Shown here: positions 10,389-22,419 of the stretch, one piece after another
Numbering within the stretch: position 1 is the stretch's first letter
Layout: each line of letters begins with the position of its first letter
Assembly (NCBI GenBank): GCA_030386875.1
Contig: CM059562.1
Coordinates: 77,620,095 to 77,684,094 of the forward strand
Source: Morinoia aosen
Lineage: Eukaryota > Arthropoda > Malacostraca > Amphipoda > Talitridae
DNA length: 64,000 nucleotides
Direction of reading: 5' to 3'
The notes under the pieces: model-generated
The model's database searches: none
What the model was told of the DNA's origin: nothing
Seen by the model: the letters and a program-made list of their open reading frames with translations, nothing else
Translations under genes and position numbers: made by a program

Positions 10389-10684
10389 GAAGCACTGGAG
10401 TAGCACGAATTAACTTCAAGGCTTTGTCCAGAATTATAACATGAATAACAGCATGTCCCTCTTGCAGGTCTCTTTACTTTCAAATGTATCATTGGAGTAA
10501 CACGACTTAACTTCAAGGCTTTGTCCAGAATTATAACATGAATAACAGCATGTCCCTCTTGCAGCTCTCTTTACTTTCAAATGTATCATTGGAGTAACAC
10601 GACTTAACTTCAAGGTTTTGTCCAGAATGATAGCAGGAATAACAGCATGTCCCTCTCGCAGGTCTCTTTAATTTCAAATGTATC
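10389..10684. repeat. 97-bp tandem repeat, three copies
   Basis: Three head-to-tail units with an exact 97-bp period (marker TGTATC at 10485, 10582 and 10679). Each contains AACTTCAAGGCTTTGTCCAG and AATAACAGCATGTCCCTCT. The middle junction is almost identical and the outer copies are more diverged. Confidence 0.9.
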
Positions 10685-12250
10685 GGTATGAAGAAGAGGT
10701 TCTTTAGAACTGTACTTTTCACGCTCCCATGCATTAGGAACTCGTGTACTGACTTTCTACAGCAGCTTTGCTTTCACTTTAAAGAAAAAAGAATACATTT
10801 GATATGGAAGATGTAAAGGGCATTTTCTTACCAGCCCTTGGTTTCTAAATTAAATTATAAGGAATCGAATTCTCTAGAATCATTTTTTATCAATTAAAAC
10901 AAAAAGTACCAAAAATTTCGCCGACATAAAGGACATTTTTTTACAAGCCTTTGATTGTTTCATTACATTATAAGAAATTGGAGTCTCTAGTATCTTTTCT
11001 AATATTATTGAAGAAAATTACAGAAATATTAGGACAAAGGTTGACCTACGAACACTCCGAAGTGCAACAGAACACATCGCAATTCCTCCCCCAAAAATAA
11101 GTTTCTAATTTCGATGGAGTAATGAGTTTTCAAAACGTCAACACAATGAGCCATGAAAAATACAACATTTGCTCCAAAAAATAATTATTATATTATTTTC
11201 ATCACACAAATATTTGTTTTATGCGGTGCAAGGAAATTTTCAACTCTAATTCTGAACTTCATGCAGCAATGAAAGTCATTCAAAGTTCATTTAATGCGCT
11301 TTTATTCGATTAGAAGTAGAGTAAGCTAAAAAAATTTAACACACGTTGAAAGCGGCAGTTGCTAAACATTCAAATATAAATCGTGCACTGCACAAACAGA
11401 ATGTGCGTGTTGCATTCAAGCTCCTTAAGTAAAATTTTTGTTCTGAGGAACTCTAGCAGGAAATTTGTACATTTAGCTCTCGGTCGGCCAGCGAAGCGGA
11501 GCTCATAAAACTCATGCTTTTCACCCAACACTCGCACTGACCTAATGACCAACCCTACGACTCCCCGCCAGTATCTGCCTTTTTAACTCGGTAATTGTAT
11601 CATAAATACTTGAGGTGACAGCACTAAAAAAAGACTCAGGAGAAAGCCTTCTTGTTTGCGAATTTTGCGCGTGAAACCATGTTTGGCAATGACGACCTGC
11701 CCAAGTGTGTACTCGCCTAACTCGACGCGACACATTTACTGACCAAATCGCCTCCGGGAATTTGCACCTTGCCGGCGTTCATCAGGAACGCATTCCCATT
11801 CCGGGACCGTCTGGGCTGTCATGTACAGACGGTCGTCAGTTGACAGAAGAGTTTGGGCACACACGCGCAGAGGCCGCGGAATGTTTTGGCTCCTGCAGAC
11901 ATTGGGAGGCTGCACCGCGTCAAAGACCTGATAGCTGATCTGCCTTAACACGACATCCGTGCAAATAAACCTAGCGACCCAAGTGCACGGCTAGCTCTAC
12001 GTAGTTCAAGCTGCAGTAATGCAAGCTTTAAGCCTCCAGCATAAGCCTTCAGTTTCATGAAAAGTTTTTGTAAAGAGAGAACATAATTTTCGATTCAAGT
12101 GCACGTAACTCAGGCCGCAGTAATACAAGCATAAGCCTTCTGCATATGTGTTCGGTTTCATGAAAAAGATAAGTTTTTGAAGAGACAACATGCCCGATGC
12201 GAATCTATGTCGACACAACAAGGTATTTTTTATTCACCTAAAATCAGTGC
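10685..12250. other. Unassigned DNA with a GC-richer patch
   Basis: 11640-11960 is GC-richer and open on both strands, but no protein family is recognised in either direction. The rest is AT-rich and featureless. Confidence 0.4.
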
Positions 12251-12357
12251 CCAGTCTAACTTTTTTGCCGAAGCATGCATGTTTTTCGCCGCCTGAGCGA
12301 TTTAATTACTTGGGTGGCGAAAAACGTCTTTGCAGGCGGCGAAAAAGTTAGACTAGG
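12251..12357. repeat. 107-bp nested inverted repeat (hairpin or small MITE)
   Basis: Outer arms AGTCTAACTTTTTTGCCG and its near-complement CGGCGAAAAAGTTAGACT pair over about 19 bp. Inner arms GTTTTTCGCCGCC and GGTGGCGAAAAAC pair over about 13 bp. A loop of about 19 nt remains at the centre. No clear target duplication. Size and shape fit a tiny MITE or an RNA hairpin. Confidence 0.65.
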
Positions 12358-14139
12358 TGGAGACTTTCGGAGTAGATATTCGTGAACATTCATTTGATGT
12401 ACACAAATTAAAAGGGATAGATAATGTGTTAGCTGCAAGTAGTGGGATTTTATCATTTTTCATTTTTCCTATTTTATTTCTTCCGGTGCATTTCAAACTT
12501 CAACTCGTTAGCAGTGGTAGGGTAAATTGAAGGTCAATATCTAACTCAAATTCGACTCGATTCCATCTTCCCTCATCAAAATGAGCAAAAATTATTTAGA
12601 TCATATCTTCAGTGAATATTCATCAAGCACATTTAAAATGTATTCAGTTTGTGATCTCCGGTTGGTCAACCATTATAAAAATATCCTCAATGACAACCAG
12701 TCTGTCGCCTAACGGTCAAAAACGCATTAGAATGTTTGACAAAAGAGTAGAAGTGTTAAAAGTCCAGTGGTAGAGCGAGTACACATGTTTATAAAAACAA
12801 TGCTCGTTTAGATATTCTAAGCTACTTGTAACTCCAAAAAATGCCACACGATTTCGAGCGCTAAATTTCAGCTGTTGTCACCAAATCTCAGGCTAGTGAG
12901 AACAGAAAATATCTCTTCATAACTAACGTATACTCATACTTACATACTTGCACCACAACACAGAGAAAAATTTTCAGCTTTATGATTCAACAATTATTAA
13001 CATCTGCATTTCATTTTTCACCATTGCCTGGCAGCACGAATGAGCCTCGCAGCTGCAGAACGCGAGCCTCACCTGAGGTGAGAATTTCCTCAGAAAACTA
13101 CGCGTTCCAGGCGGTCCTGGAATTCAGCTCGAGATTCCAGTCTGGTCGCAAGGCAGCGAGCAGACTCTTATGTATAGCTTCAATCATCTCAGCGAATTTT
13201 GTTCATTTGTGACTTTGTCTCAAACAATGGTGTTCATCTGCTTCCCGCTTGTGTGCTGGTAGTTCATAAACTTTTTTTATTTAAAACGTGGCCGAAGAAT
13301 GAATTTTCGGTGAGTTAAGTGGATTTTCACTCCAATAAAAATTTCCCCTTCTATCGAAAGATGATATTTACGAGTAAGAAAAAAGAAAACGGTTTTCGTT
13401 GGTCTGTTTGAAAGACAAAATTATTATTGAGCAGAAAACATAGTCGCCAAAAGCTGAATCTGCATATGAAAACGAAAAAAAATTGAATCGAGAATAAATG
13501 ATTAAAAACATATTTACCAGAAAAACTGAAAAACTTCGGAAGGAAATTTTGAATCGTGGAGTTTATTTTGAACTGTCTTTTCACCGCATGCAGTGCAAAC
13601 ACTCCATAGCATTCACGATCAATGAAACGCAAACATAAAGGATTGTGATAATCTCCCTTGAAAAATTACACTGACACCTCAGGCTGGCAGATTGAACATC
13701 GTTACAGGCTTCGCCTTATCTAAAATGAACTTATCCATGTACCAGGAAAAATTTCAACTCAACTGCTAAATTTGTTTTTGTAACAAGATGGACACCGATA
13801 GGAGAAGTACTCTAAAAGTTTTAACCTTTGATGCATTGAGACTGAAATTCGTGTTAATTTTTCCTTTGCTGCGCTCATGTATGGGAAAAATAAATTCAAG
13901 ATTCATTCACCTGACGCATAAATAATTAATTGAACTGTTTGGTACACTTTTTATTCAATGCAAGCACGTTCTGAAACAATTTAAAAATTATTACATACAA
14001 GCAACGTGACAATTTTCATAATTTTTCCTAGAATTACAGTACTTGATCTTATTTATCAATCTTTCATAGATACAGAGTACTGTACATAAACTCACTTGGA
14101 AAAATTCAAAAGTTCAAGACTCATAATGCACCGAAACGA
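12358..14139. other. Unassigned DNA
   Basis: Nothing recognised beyond chance open frames. Confidence 0.45.
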
Positions 14140-14431
14140 ATTGCAGCTTCTATCCGTTGCCAAGCGAGCGCGGTCGGCTAGCGTAGAGAGGAAGCGCACG
14201 TCGCGCGTACGATGGTAGTTTTGGCAAGGTTCATGTTTATGTGTATAGAAATACACAGGGCCATGATGAGCGGACGGTGCGGCAGAGTCGCACGCAATAA
14301 CGAGTCTTACGAAGCTGACGTATAATAGTCAATTCTGTGTTGCAATAGTCGTGCAATATTTAAGGGCGGCGGCGAGGCAAGGACGGTGTTGGATCGTGGC
14401 GGCTCAGGCGAGCTTGAGGCGCGTCCCCGCC
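14140..14431 (+). promoter_or_regulatory. Possible promoter in a CpG-rich patch
   Basis: In an otherwise AT-rich area, 14150-14290 and 14360-14510 are rich in CG dinucleotides. A TATAATAG sequence lies at 14321-14328, about 110 bp upstream of an ATG at 14432. This is consistent with a promoter and 5' UTR, but there is no decisive element. Confidence 0.25.
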
Positions 14432-14551
14432 ATGCCTGAACCTGTCACGCGCAGGTCGCCGCGCAGCAGGGTGCCGATGGGGCAGAATCCGCATCCGGGG
14501 CCTAATGCTGCCGAGATTTATCAGAAGACCGAAAAATTCCATCACGTCTGA
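14432..14551 (+). CDS. Possible short first exon or small ORF, unknown
   Basis: ATG at 14432 in the good context GCCATGC opens a 39-codon frame (M-P-E-P-V-T-R-R-S-P-R-S-R-V...), Arg/Pro-rich, ending at TGA 14549-14551. The open frame also extends upstream of the ATG. The sequence is not recognised. A splice donor before the stop could make it a first coding exon, but no strong GTRAGT is obvious. It could also be chance in GC-rich DNA. Confidence 0.2.
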   Translation: MPEPVTRRSPRSRVPMGQNPHPGPNAAEIYQKTEKFHHV

Positions 14552-14944
14552 GTGATTGCTCTGCAAATAACGTCTTCGCTGAAGACAAACATTTTCCAGC
14601 AATAATGCGAAGGTTCTCCCTAATGCTTTTGGAAATATAGCTCGAGTAAGAGGAAATCTGACGATTCTCATCTCATATGACACTTCAAATAAAAAAACTA
14701 TCATTTTAGCAATACCGAGTAATATGTGTTCCCTACATTCATAGCTGTGAAATATCCTGTGGAAACTGTGGATAATTTAATAAGTAAATTCGTAGGAATA
14801 TAGGCATGAAAATAATTATGATGAACTGATAAGCGTGACTCAATTTTTGGTTCGCTCTGGGCGAGATGTGGATGCTGAAAGTAAATCATGTCAGTAGACA
14901 CAATTTCTTTATAACAAGATTGAATTAGATTTATTTCGATGTTA
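14552..14944. other. Unassigned AT-rich DNA
   Basis: Nothing recognised. Confidence 0.45.
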
Positions 14945-15290
14945 TTTTATGCCTCACTAACCGCAACAAAAGCGTTCCAAAGAAAAGAAGGAAGAAGCTA
15001 GGCACCATTTAATATGGACTTAAGGGAACGTGGAATCTATGCTTAAGGTGCATAGAAACAGGACGATGAGAAAGAAGTTTTTGAAACACGATGAAAATTA
15101 AACAAGAAAGATGTATGTGGTGAAAAACAGGACAGCAGAGAACCGAAAAATGATGGTCCATAACAAAACAAAAAACCTATTACAGTAAAAGAAAGGCATA
15201 CCTAACGTTTAGCTCAGGAATTTTTATATTCCTCATGGGAGCGCTAGTTACCGCAGATACAATAGTTGCATCTCGCTGAGGGCTTTCCTC
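14945..15290 (-). repeat. Dispersed repeat family, copy 1
   Basis: Its reverse complement aligns for about 340 bp with 22420-22760. Shared blocks include ACTATTGTATCT, TAGCGCTCCCA, GAGCTAAA-GTTAGGTA, TTTTGTTTTGTTA, CTGCTGTCCTGTTTTT, CTTCTTTCTCATC and ATAGATTCCACGTT. It has no coding frame and no TIR that I can see. The family is unnamed by me. Confidence 0.75.
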
Positions 15291-15677
15291 ATAAGCAAAA
15301 CTAACAATATTATAAAAACAGTTTTATGGATTATCGATTACTACATCGAATGACTCTTTTAATTTGATCTTCGGGAAAAATTTCCATTGACTTAGAAATA
15401 GTCAGCGACCCGTGCCATGACTTTAACCACTAAACACATTGCAAGGGGGTTGTGAAGATTAGCGTCAATTTCTCAATAACTTATCACTAAATTAGTTGAA
15501 AAAATTGCAATTTAGGTCTTAATGAGCATCAGAGTACGGGGGAAAAACGTTTACACTTTAGGCACCGGGAGAACCGAGTATCGTTGAGGAATTCTCGTGT
15601 TGATAATGTATTAGCAATGCATCCTCGTTCAGCGACTACTGGACCATTTGCATCCTTGCAATTTTAAACTTAATTAA
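15291..15677. other. Unassigned AT-rich DNA
   Basis: Nothing recognised before the open stretch that begins at 15678. Confidence 0.45.
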
Positions 15678-15810
15678 AATTTAAAACTATTTTGTACTTG
15701 CTATAATAGCACGTGCAGTAGCTCCGCAAACAGGAATAAATTAAAAGTCAAAGGTGATACAAAGTTTTGTTCAGAACTTCGAATTTTAATATCGATATTT
15801 GTTTTCACAG

Positions 15811-16214
15811 CAAAACCAATTTCACACATCCGTCTCAATTCATACCCGTTGCCTATAGTTAATAGCAAACTTTTTATTTCATTCTTACCATCGCTCATGA
15901 CTATCTACATGTCATTTCAAGGTCTTAGCCATGCTTTAAGTATTCCAAATTTCTTAACAGCGTTAGCGGTTTTATGTTCTTCAGAAGACCTCATGCGTAT
16001 AGCATACGATGTGCGATGGTACGAAGCGTCCAGTTTGATTTCTGAATTTTATAGAGAAGTGATACATTTTACACTGTTTTCTTGGTTAGTTCTTTCCCTT
16101 TTGGTGAGAAATATCAAGTCTCCAATCAACCTATTTGCATTATTTGAATATAGAGCGAATCGTTCCCATCCTATTTCTGATTTCACACAAGCCGGAACAA
16201 AAGACCTTATTTAG
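15811..16214 (+). CDS. Possible membrane-protein exon, weakly chemoreceptor-like
   Basis: A frame without stops runs from 15678 to TAG 16212-16214. Two pyrimidine-rich AG sites that could be splice acceptors lie inside it (ending at 15810 and near 15989). After the second, the sequence reads D-L-M-R-I-A-Y-D-V-R-W-Y-E-A-S, followed by a hydrophobic stretch F-T-L-F-S-W-L-V-L-S-L-L-V. The A-Y-x-x-x-W-Y pattern recalls the last third of insect odorant receptors. However, the spacing to the following segment is too long, and the usual C-terminal S-Y-S-Y-F-type motif is absent. It could be a decayed receptor piece or chance. Confidence 0.2.
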
Positions 16215-16466
16215 GGCTTGTGTCCTTTTTTTGGGTATTCATTAGCATTACGAGAGGAATACAGAGTAGTTTCTTGGACCGCGTTCATTGCTCTACTTAA
16301 TTACTTGCACCACGTTAAATGTTCTGAGTAATTACATCCTCCCCGTAAAATTCTTTAGGGAATGATTCATTACAGGTTAAATGCTCAAGGGAATAACAGA
16401 CACCTCTATCGAAGCTCAGGGCCTAAATTTTTACCACGTCTAATGTTTTGCGCAATTACTTATAAT
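16215..16466. other. Unassigned DNA
   Basis: Nothing recognised. Confidence 0.45.
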
Positions 16467-16527
16467 TGTTATTATTAATATTATTATTATTATTATTATT
16501 ATTATTACGATTATTATTATTATTACG
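16467..16527. repeat. (ATT)n microsatellite
   Basis: About 60 bp of ATT repeats with two interruptions. Confidence 0.95.
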
Positions 16528-19500
16528 CCAGGTAAATAAAGACTCCGTAGCCACAACAAAGGCAACCTCAAAAGAGATAAGAGAAGAAACCATTTATTAT
16601 ATGCAGACAGTAGGAACCCAGAAATTAACCACACAAGGGAACCTGCTCACAGAAACAGCAGACACAGAAGAGATGGCGAAGAAGACTTGAAACCTGAAAG
16701 AAACGAAGTAGGCACGAAAGATGAAAGTCCCGAACTCCTATCTGTAGCTGAGCAATTTAACAGCATCACTCCTCGTGACGGCAGTTTACACAGCGTAGGA
16801 TAGACTACCTTAACTAACCTGAGCCCATTGCCTATTTTGTGCTCCTTGAGGTATTAGGGCAATCACTTGGACGACGTTAACGACTTAGGGTAAGGACTAA
16901 AACCTCGTTGAGTGTTTAAGGCAATTACGTCACTTACACGAGGTATTAGTTTATAATTCATACGTATTGAATGCTTACCCTATCTGCTTCAGCCTATTTG
17001 AAGGTTTATCGCCATTACTTGCATCATATTACATGCAATTATCAAGTCAAGATCTCCTTCTTGCTGTTAAGTAGACGATAGAGCAGATGCTATTACTTGT
17101 GATGCATTCTTAAGAGACAATTAGACTATACGATTAATTCCATCTCCCATTGGACTACGTTTAAGCTGCTGACAATTTTACGATACAATAAGTCAGGTCA
17201 TTAAATCCTTCACTACCTGGAAGAGCTGCAAGGTTGCAAGCGTGCGCGACTCAGTTGGGGCTTGAACAATGTTAATGACTCCCCTTATCTAGCGTCTTCC
17301 ACGCGGAATTTATATGCAATATTCTTAATAGACCCCACCATTTCCCGGTACGTTGACGGTAGCCGCTCTTTTTTATTCTTTATGTATAGACCAGCGGAGA
17401 CAATGCTCCAAAGATTAATTCTTCATCCGCTCAACGCATCAGCTAAACAAAATAAGATCGTTACCAGGTCGGGGAAAGCTTTCGATAAAAACCAACTTCA
17501 CGCAGTCCTGATGATCTGAGTAAGCTTAACCGCTTCGCTAATCTTGCAAGCCAATTTCGCCTCATTAAAGCAGCCATTCAATAGAGCAAGCGTAGTGAAA
17601 TCAATTGGTCTATAATTTTCGCATTCTGGAAGTTTTCATCCATCAACGACTGATGCACAGATTATCAACGCTGGATGAAGCGAACTACTGTCTGTTGAAG
17701 GATAGGCTTCTATTTTGGCATGCAACCAACAGGACTGTAACCAACATCATTACTGCCCATGAATGCATTTAATTTGCAAGCGAAAAATAGAACGCAAGAC
17801 TTTGATTACACGAGGTAGGGCGGCTGAATAGACTTGATTAGCTGAAGGTAGAGCTCTGCATTAATTGCTTGAGCTGGCGCACTGCTCCGCCGTGTTCAGG
17901 GCGTAGTCTCACCGAGTGTATGCGGTAGAAGTTCGGTAATATTTAATGCATTTGTAGGATGCGACAATGGGAACGTAAAGGCATTTGGTCAGTTTTTTAT
18001 AGAGTAGTTAGTCATGCCGTAAATGGTACCGGAACGATGGGGTAAACTGTAAAAAATCTAGTCCTGAGTCTTCTGTGATGTGATTTAGTTTCAGTGAGTT
18101 GACACTTTAACTGCTTCGGGTCAAACTAAAGTTCAATATTCAACTCAAATTTAAAGTCAATTGTAGCAACGCAATTTAAAAAAAAATTATTTAATTAACC
18201 GGATCTTAAACTGTGCTGTTCAACTTTCATCATTTATCAAAATTGAGTTAGTAACTATTAGTCGGTCATCAGCATTATGAAAATTCCCTCTGTGTACCAA
18301 CGGTGGCTCACCTGACAGTAAACGTGTTAATATTTCTTAAGAAACTTTATCGAAATCGTAAAATATCAAGAAACTCACTAAAAAAATATTTGCCGAGGCG
18401 TGCAAACCTTCGTACAAAGGAGCAAGAGCAGAGGGAAACGCAGCGAACCTGACGTTCGCGTTCCTCGTCGTGTCAGGTCAGGTAATTCAAACGAACTCTC
18501 GTATTTCGGGGACCCAATAAATCTAGGACAACAGAGAAGAGTAAACTATTCTGGAGTTGCCAGTTCCTCTTAATGAATGGCAACGCGGCCGGTATTTATT
18601 GCGAAACACATTACTCTCATTTACAGGCTTGTCAATTCGGCCTCACAAGCCTGAGAAATGTTCTTCCTTCAAGCGCCTTCGAAAGCCGATGTCTTCGAAA
18701 TCAAATAGAATTTATGGCTGCCTTGTGAATGAGGACCATGAAGAGTAGGCCCCTTGTACAATTGTAAAACAAGCTCGGGTGGAAAAATTCATGGCTGGCA
18801 ATAAAGAAATGGGGTTCGCAACAACGCCCTGTACTTAAGAATGTATTTGTGCCTAAAGGATGCCATTTGAGGTACTAATGGATCCGTGGGAGAGATAATT
18901 AACAGGTCACCGAATCGATTTATAATTGATTAATTTATATTCGATTCATATTTTGTTTCTAGGTAAAGTTATTCATGCCTCAGACTCATTGCTCATATTT
19001 GAAGAGGTTTGCATCATCTTTTTAGTTAGGTTTTGTTCGTGCGGACCCGCACAAACTGAACTTAGTTGGAATTAGACTTCTAAGGTCCAGCACTTTTTTT
19101 CCTCCTTAGAGCATGCACCTGAAAGAGTCCAACAAATAACATTGATATTGTGAAAGGAAAAATGCAAATTACCTGGGATGATCGTTCCCACACTATAAAC
19201 AATTGAATTCAATCAATAGTTTAGTTTTTATATTAAATTCCTAGGTACCTTAGGCATTATACTTTTCAATATTAGTGACCACCCGACACGAATAATAAAC
19301 ATTTTGACGTGCAAATAGGCTAATAGGCATAATAGGCTAAATAGGCGAAATAATGGTGCGCATCCCTACTGGATAACTTCACCACGGGCCGTTCGTTGTC
19401 CACCGTTTTTTGGAGCAATCAATTCCGAGCCCGTCCGGAAAAAGCGCTTAACTCCAACAATATGCGCTTTGGAAGCACTTCCTAAGAAATCCAGCGTACG

Positions 19501-19990
19501 AACGAAGTTGTTATCTTTGCATGGATTTCTTTCCCTGGAACTATTTCGAGGAGATGTCAGAAAAGTTTTATCTCCTAAGAACTCAGATGAGCAGGATCGT
19601 TACAGAGGTCAGACTTTTTCCTCCGCTCGTCGGTACACAACGGCGGTTCTGAGAAAAACTTCGCTCGCAATGAATGAAGGCTTCTCAAGTTTCATATGGG
19701 AATCATGATGCGTCTTTTATGGTGAAATATATTACTGATGTTCTGCCTATGGAAATGATGATAGTTTCAACAGTAAAATGCCAGTGATCGTATAAATCCA
19801 TTTTTTGTAAAAAGTATGAGAGTTAAATAAAAAAACATCGGTCTCTAATTTTCTACCTAAAAGTAGCTTCTGATGTAAAGTAAATTATTAGCGTAATATT
19901 GGCAAAAAATGTTGTAAATTAACACGTGAAACATGGCTAATCATACTCACGTGATTCTTCCTAAAATTAAAAAACGCAATATGGTTCACA
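16528..19990. other. Unassigned DNA
   Basis: No repeat or gene that I can name. Short open frames (for example 17262-17519, 18557-18748, 19469-19708) have no family signature. Confidence 0.4.
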
Positions 19991-20312
19991 CTCATGGTAG
20001 ACATGATACACTGACCACTACACTCACGGTATACATGATACACTGACCACTACACTCACGGTAGACATGATACACTGACCACTGCACTCACGGTAGACAT
20101 GATACACTGACCACTACACTCACGGTAGACATGATACACTGACCACTGCACTCACGGTAGACATGATACACTGACCACTACACTCACGGTAGACATGATA
20201 CACTGACCACTACACTCACGGTAGAAATGATACACTGACCACTACACTCACGGTAGACATGATACACTGACCACTACACTCACGGTAGACATGATACACT
20301 GACCACTGCACT
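19991..20312 (+). repeat. 32-bp satellite array, forward
   Basis: About ten copies with an exact 32-bp period; each has CTCACGGTAGACATGATACA followed by CTGACCACTACA. Copies differ by one or two bases, so this array is young or homogenised. Confidence 0.95.
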
Positions 20313-20490
20313 CATGAAATACTGACCTCAATGTACTGCAAAGAAATAGCTTCTAGAAGAGCTGAATTTGAGCCTAACGGGGAATTCCGATTTAATTTTT
20401 AATCTGCGCTTGATTGGTATATTGCAATAAATCTTAATTGCACGCCACTCGGAAGACGCGCTCTGTGTCAAAACCTGCTGGACTATTTTG

Positions 20491-20814
20491 AGTGTCATAA
20501 CCGTGGTCAATGAATCATGTCTACCGTGAATGTTGCTGAGTATTGTGTCTACCGTGAGTGCCGTGATCAGTGTACTATGTCGACTGTGAGTGTCGGGGTC
20601 AGTGTATCGTGTCTATTGTGAGTGTTGCGGTCAATGTATCGTGTCTACCTTGAGTGTCGGAATCGGTGCATCATGTTTACCGTGAGAGTCATACTCTGTG
20701 TACCATGTCCACCGTGAGTGTCGTGGTCAGTGTATCATGTCTACCATGAGCGTCCTGGTTAGTGCATCATGTTTACCATGAGTGTAGTGATCAGTGTACC
20801 ATGTTTACCGTGAG
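20491..20814 (-). repeat. 32-bp satellite array, inverted and diverged
   Basis: The same unit read on the minus strand (plus strand: GTCAGTGTATCATGTCTACC then GTGAGTGT). Copies differ by several bases each, so it is clearly older or less homogenised than the left array. Confidence 0.85.
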
Positions 20815-22419
20815 AATTATAATCCTTCTACTGTGTCGTGGCTACACCACCGCAAAATAACTGAGAGCACGCCCGTGGTGATCACCGCCGAAATATCCCA
20901 GTGTACCACACGCTCCCTACGGCGTGCTGCCCAGCCGCCATCTGGGCGTTTAAAAGTTGAACTTCACCTCTGAATATTCAGGTCTCACCGGCCGAATTAG
21001 AAACGCTCGGAATAATTTTTCATAATTAACTCAACATGACTATTTGAAAGCTCGTTTCTCATCTTATATTCCACCCCCTGGACAATTCGCAATGTCCATC
21101 GCTAATGATGAGGCGCGATTCTAGAATTTGAGGTTTAACCCGCAATCTTTGTGAAGGAATTCAACTGGCGTCTATCAGAACGATAAACCTTGCTGTGCTG
21201 AACGTCTCTCAGGCGCAGACGTTTCCTTCATACATCATGTCCTGGTTATCTCCGGCCTGTCAAGCTTCAAAGGTGTGAATGTGAAGTGTGAGCTTGCATT
21301 CCCTTATTTTTTTTTTTGTTTCAAGCACCAGAAGATAGTCAGCGATTTGAGGCTCATATTCTACTCGATGAGAACCACCTATCAAAAAAACAGCACTCAA
21401 CAACATGACGTCGAAATCGCTTCATTCTACGGAATGAGAACCAAGATCTCGAAAATACTGTACTTCCTGACAATGCTTGACGGAAACTTGTTCGTTGAGG
21501 CAGCAAAAATAGTGTGACAAGGTGCGACTCCGTGGTCGTAAGAAGCTGTCAGGCGCCGCCGTCATTACGACGCGTCACGGTGGCCGCGATTCATCACGGA
21601 TGTCAACAGGAGACCCACAAAAGTCCCGGGAAAAAATAAGCTCAGAAGACAACTCTAAAATTGTTTCCCCGTAGTTAAGTTTTTCTACCAAGAGAGACGC
21701 GAGTGTTAGTTCAATTGGACAGAAGTGAAAGAATTTTAATTCATCTTTTAATGTTTAGTACGATTTGGTGTTTTTGTATGTGTCTAGAGTGCGAGGAGCA
21801 GGTATTTGTTGGTTGATGATGTGTGAGATAAACTAATTTTTTGCGAAGTGTGAGTATGAGCGAGTATTTTTCATTGAGAGAGTATTTTTCAACTTTTTGG
21901 GAGCAATAGTATGAGTATTATTTGGTGTTAGTACGAGGATAATTTTAACACAGTATTAGCTGCTTTAATCAGTTGTTTCCAGTAATTAAGAAGAGAAATT
22001 TTTAGGATGTTCATTCAAGGAATGACATTCCGAGAGTACTAGCTTGAGAAATGCTCTTTAAGTGTTTATACAAGAAGTTATTTTCGAAAGTAGAAGAGAG
22101 AAGTAATTCTTGGAAAAGAATGAGGTGTAATTTTTTGTGAATTTTGATAGAAAAATAATTTTTTCACATTATAGTTTCAGGAGTAATTATCATAGATTAG
22201 TATTAGGAACAATTTTTTATGAGGGTTAATACTCGTACGAAAAGTACAATTATCTACAGTGGGCGGCAGATTAACCACTGCTTTTAAAAGATGGAATTAT
22301 AATTTACATTGTTCTCTATTTTATTTCAAAGTCATAGGAAAAAGGTAATTTATTGCAAATGAAATGCAGTAAATTATTCTACTTATTCCTGATGTACTTT
22401 TTAACTGAATGCGTAGTTT
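20815..22419. other. Unassigned DNA
   Basis: Nothing recognised; 21530-21620 is somewhat CpG-rich. Confidence 0.4.

Larger units (their letters stand above)
19991..20814. mobile_element. Foldback-like element: inverted 32-bp satellite arrays
   Basis: A left array (about ten 32-bp units) and a right array (about nine to ten diverged units) are in opposite orientation around a unique spacer of about 180 bp (20313-20490). Long inverted repeats made of short tandem units are the hallmark of foldback elements such as Drosophila FB, whose unit is about 31 bp. No transposase frame and no convincing target duplication were seen, so 'element' is an inference. Confidence 0.5.

Noticed and set aside
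11640-11960. GC-richer patch open on both strands
   Set aside because: Neither strand shows a recognisable domain, start context or splice pattern; left as unassigned DNA.
19991-20312. Possible CRISPR-like array
   Set aside because: The units are directly adjacent 32-bp repeats with no unique spacers, so it is a satellite; the host is also eukaryotic.
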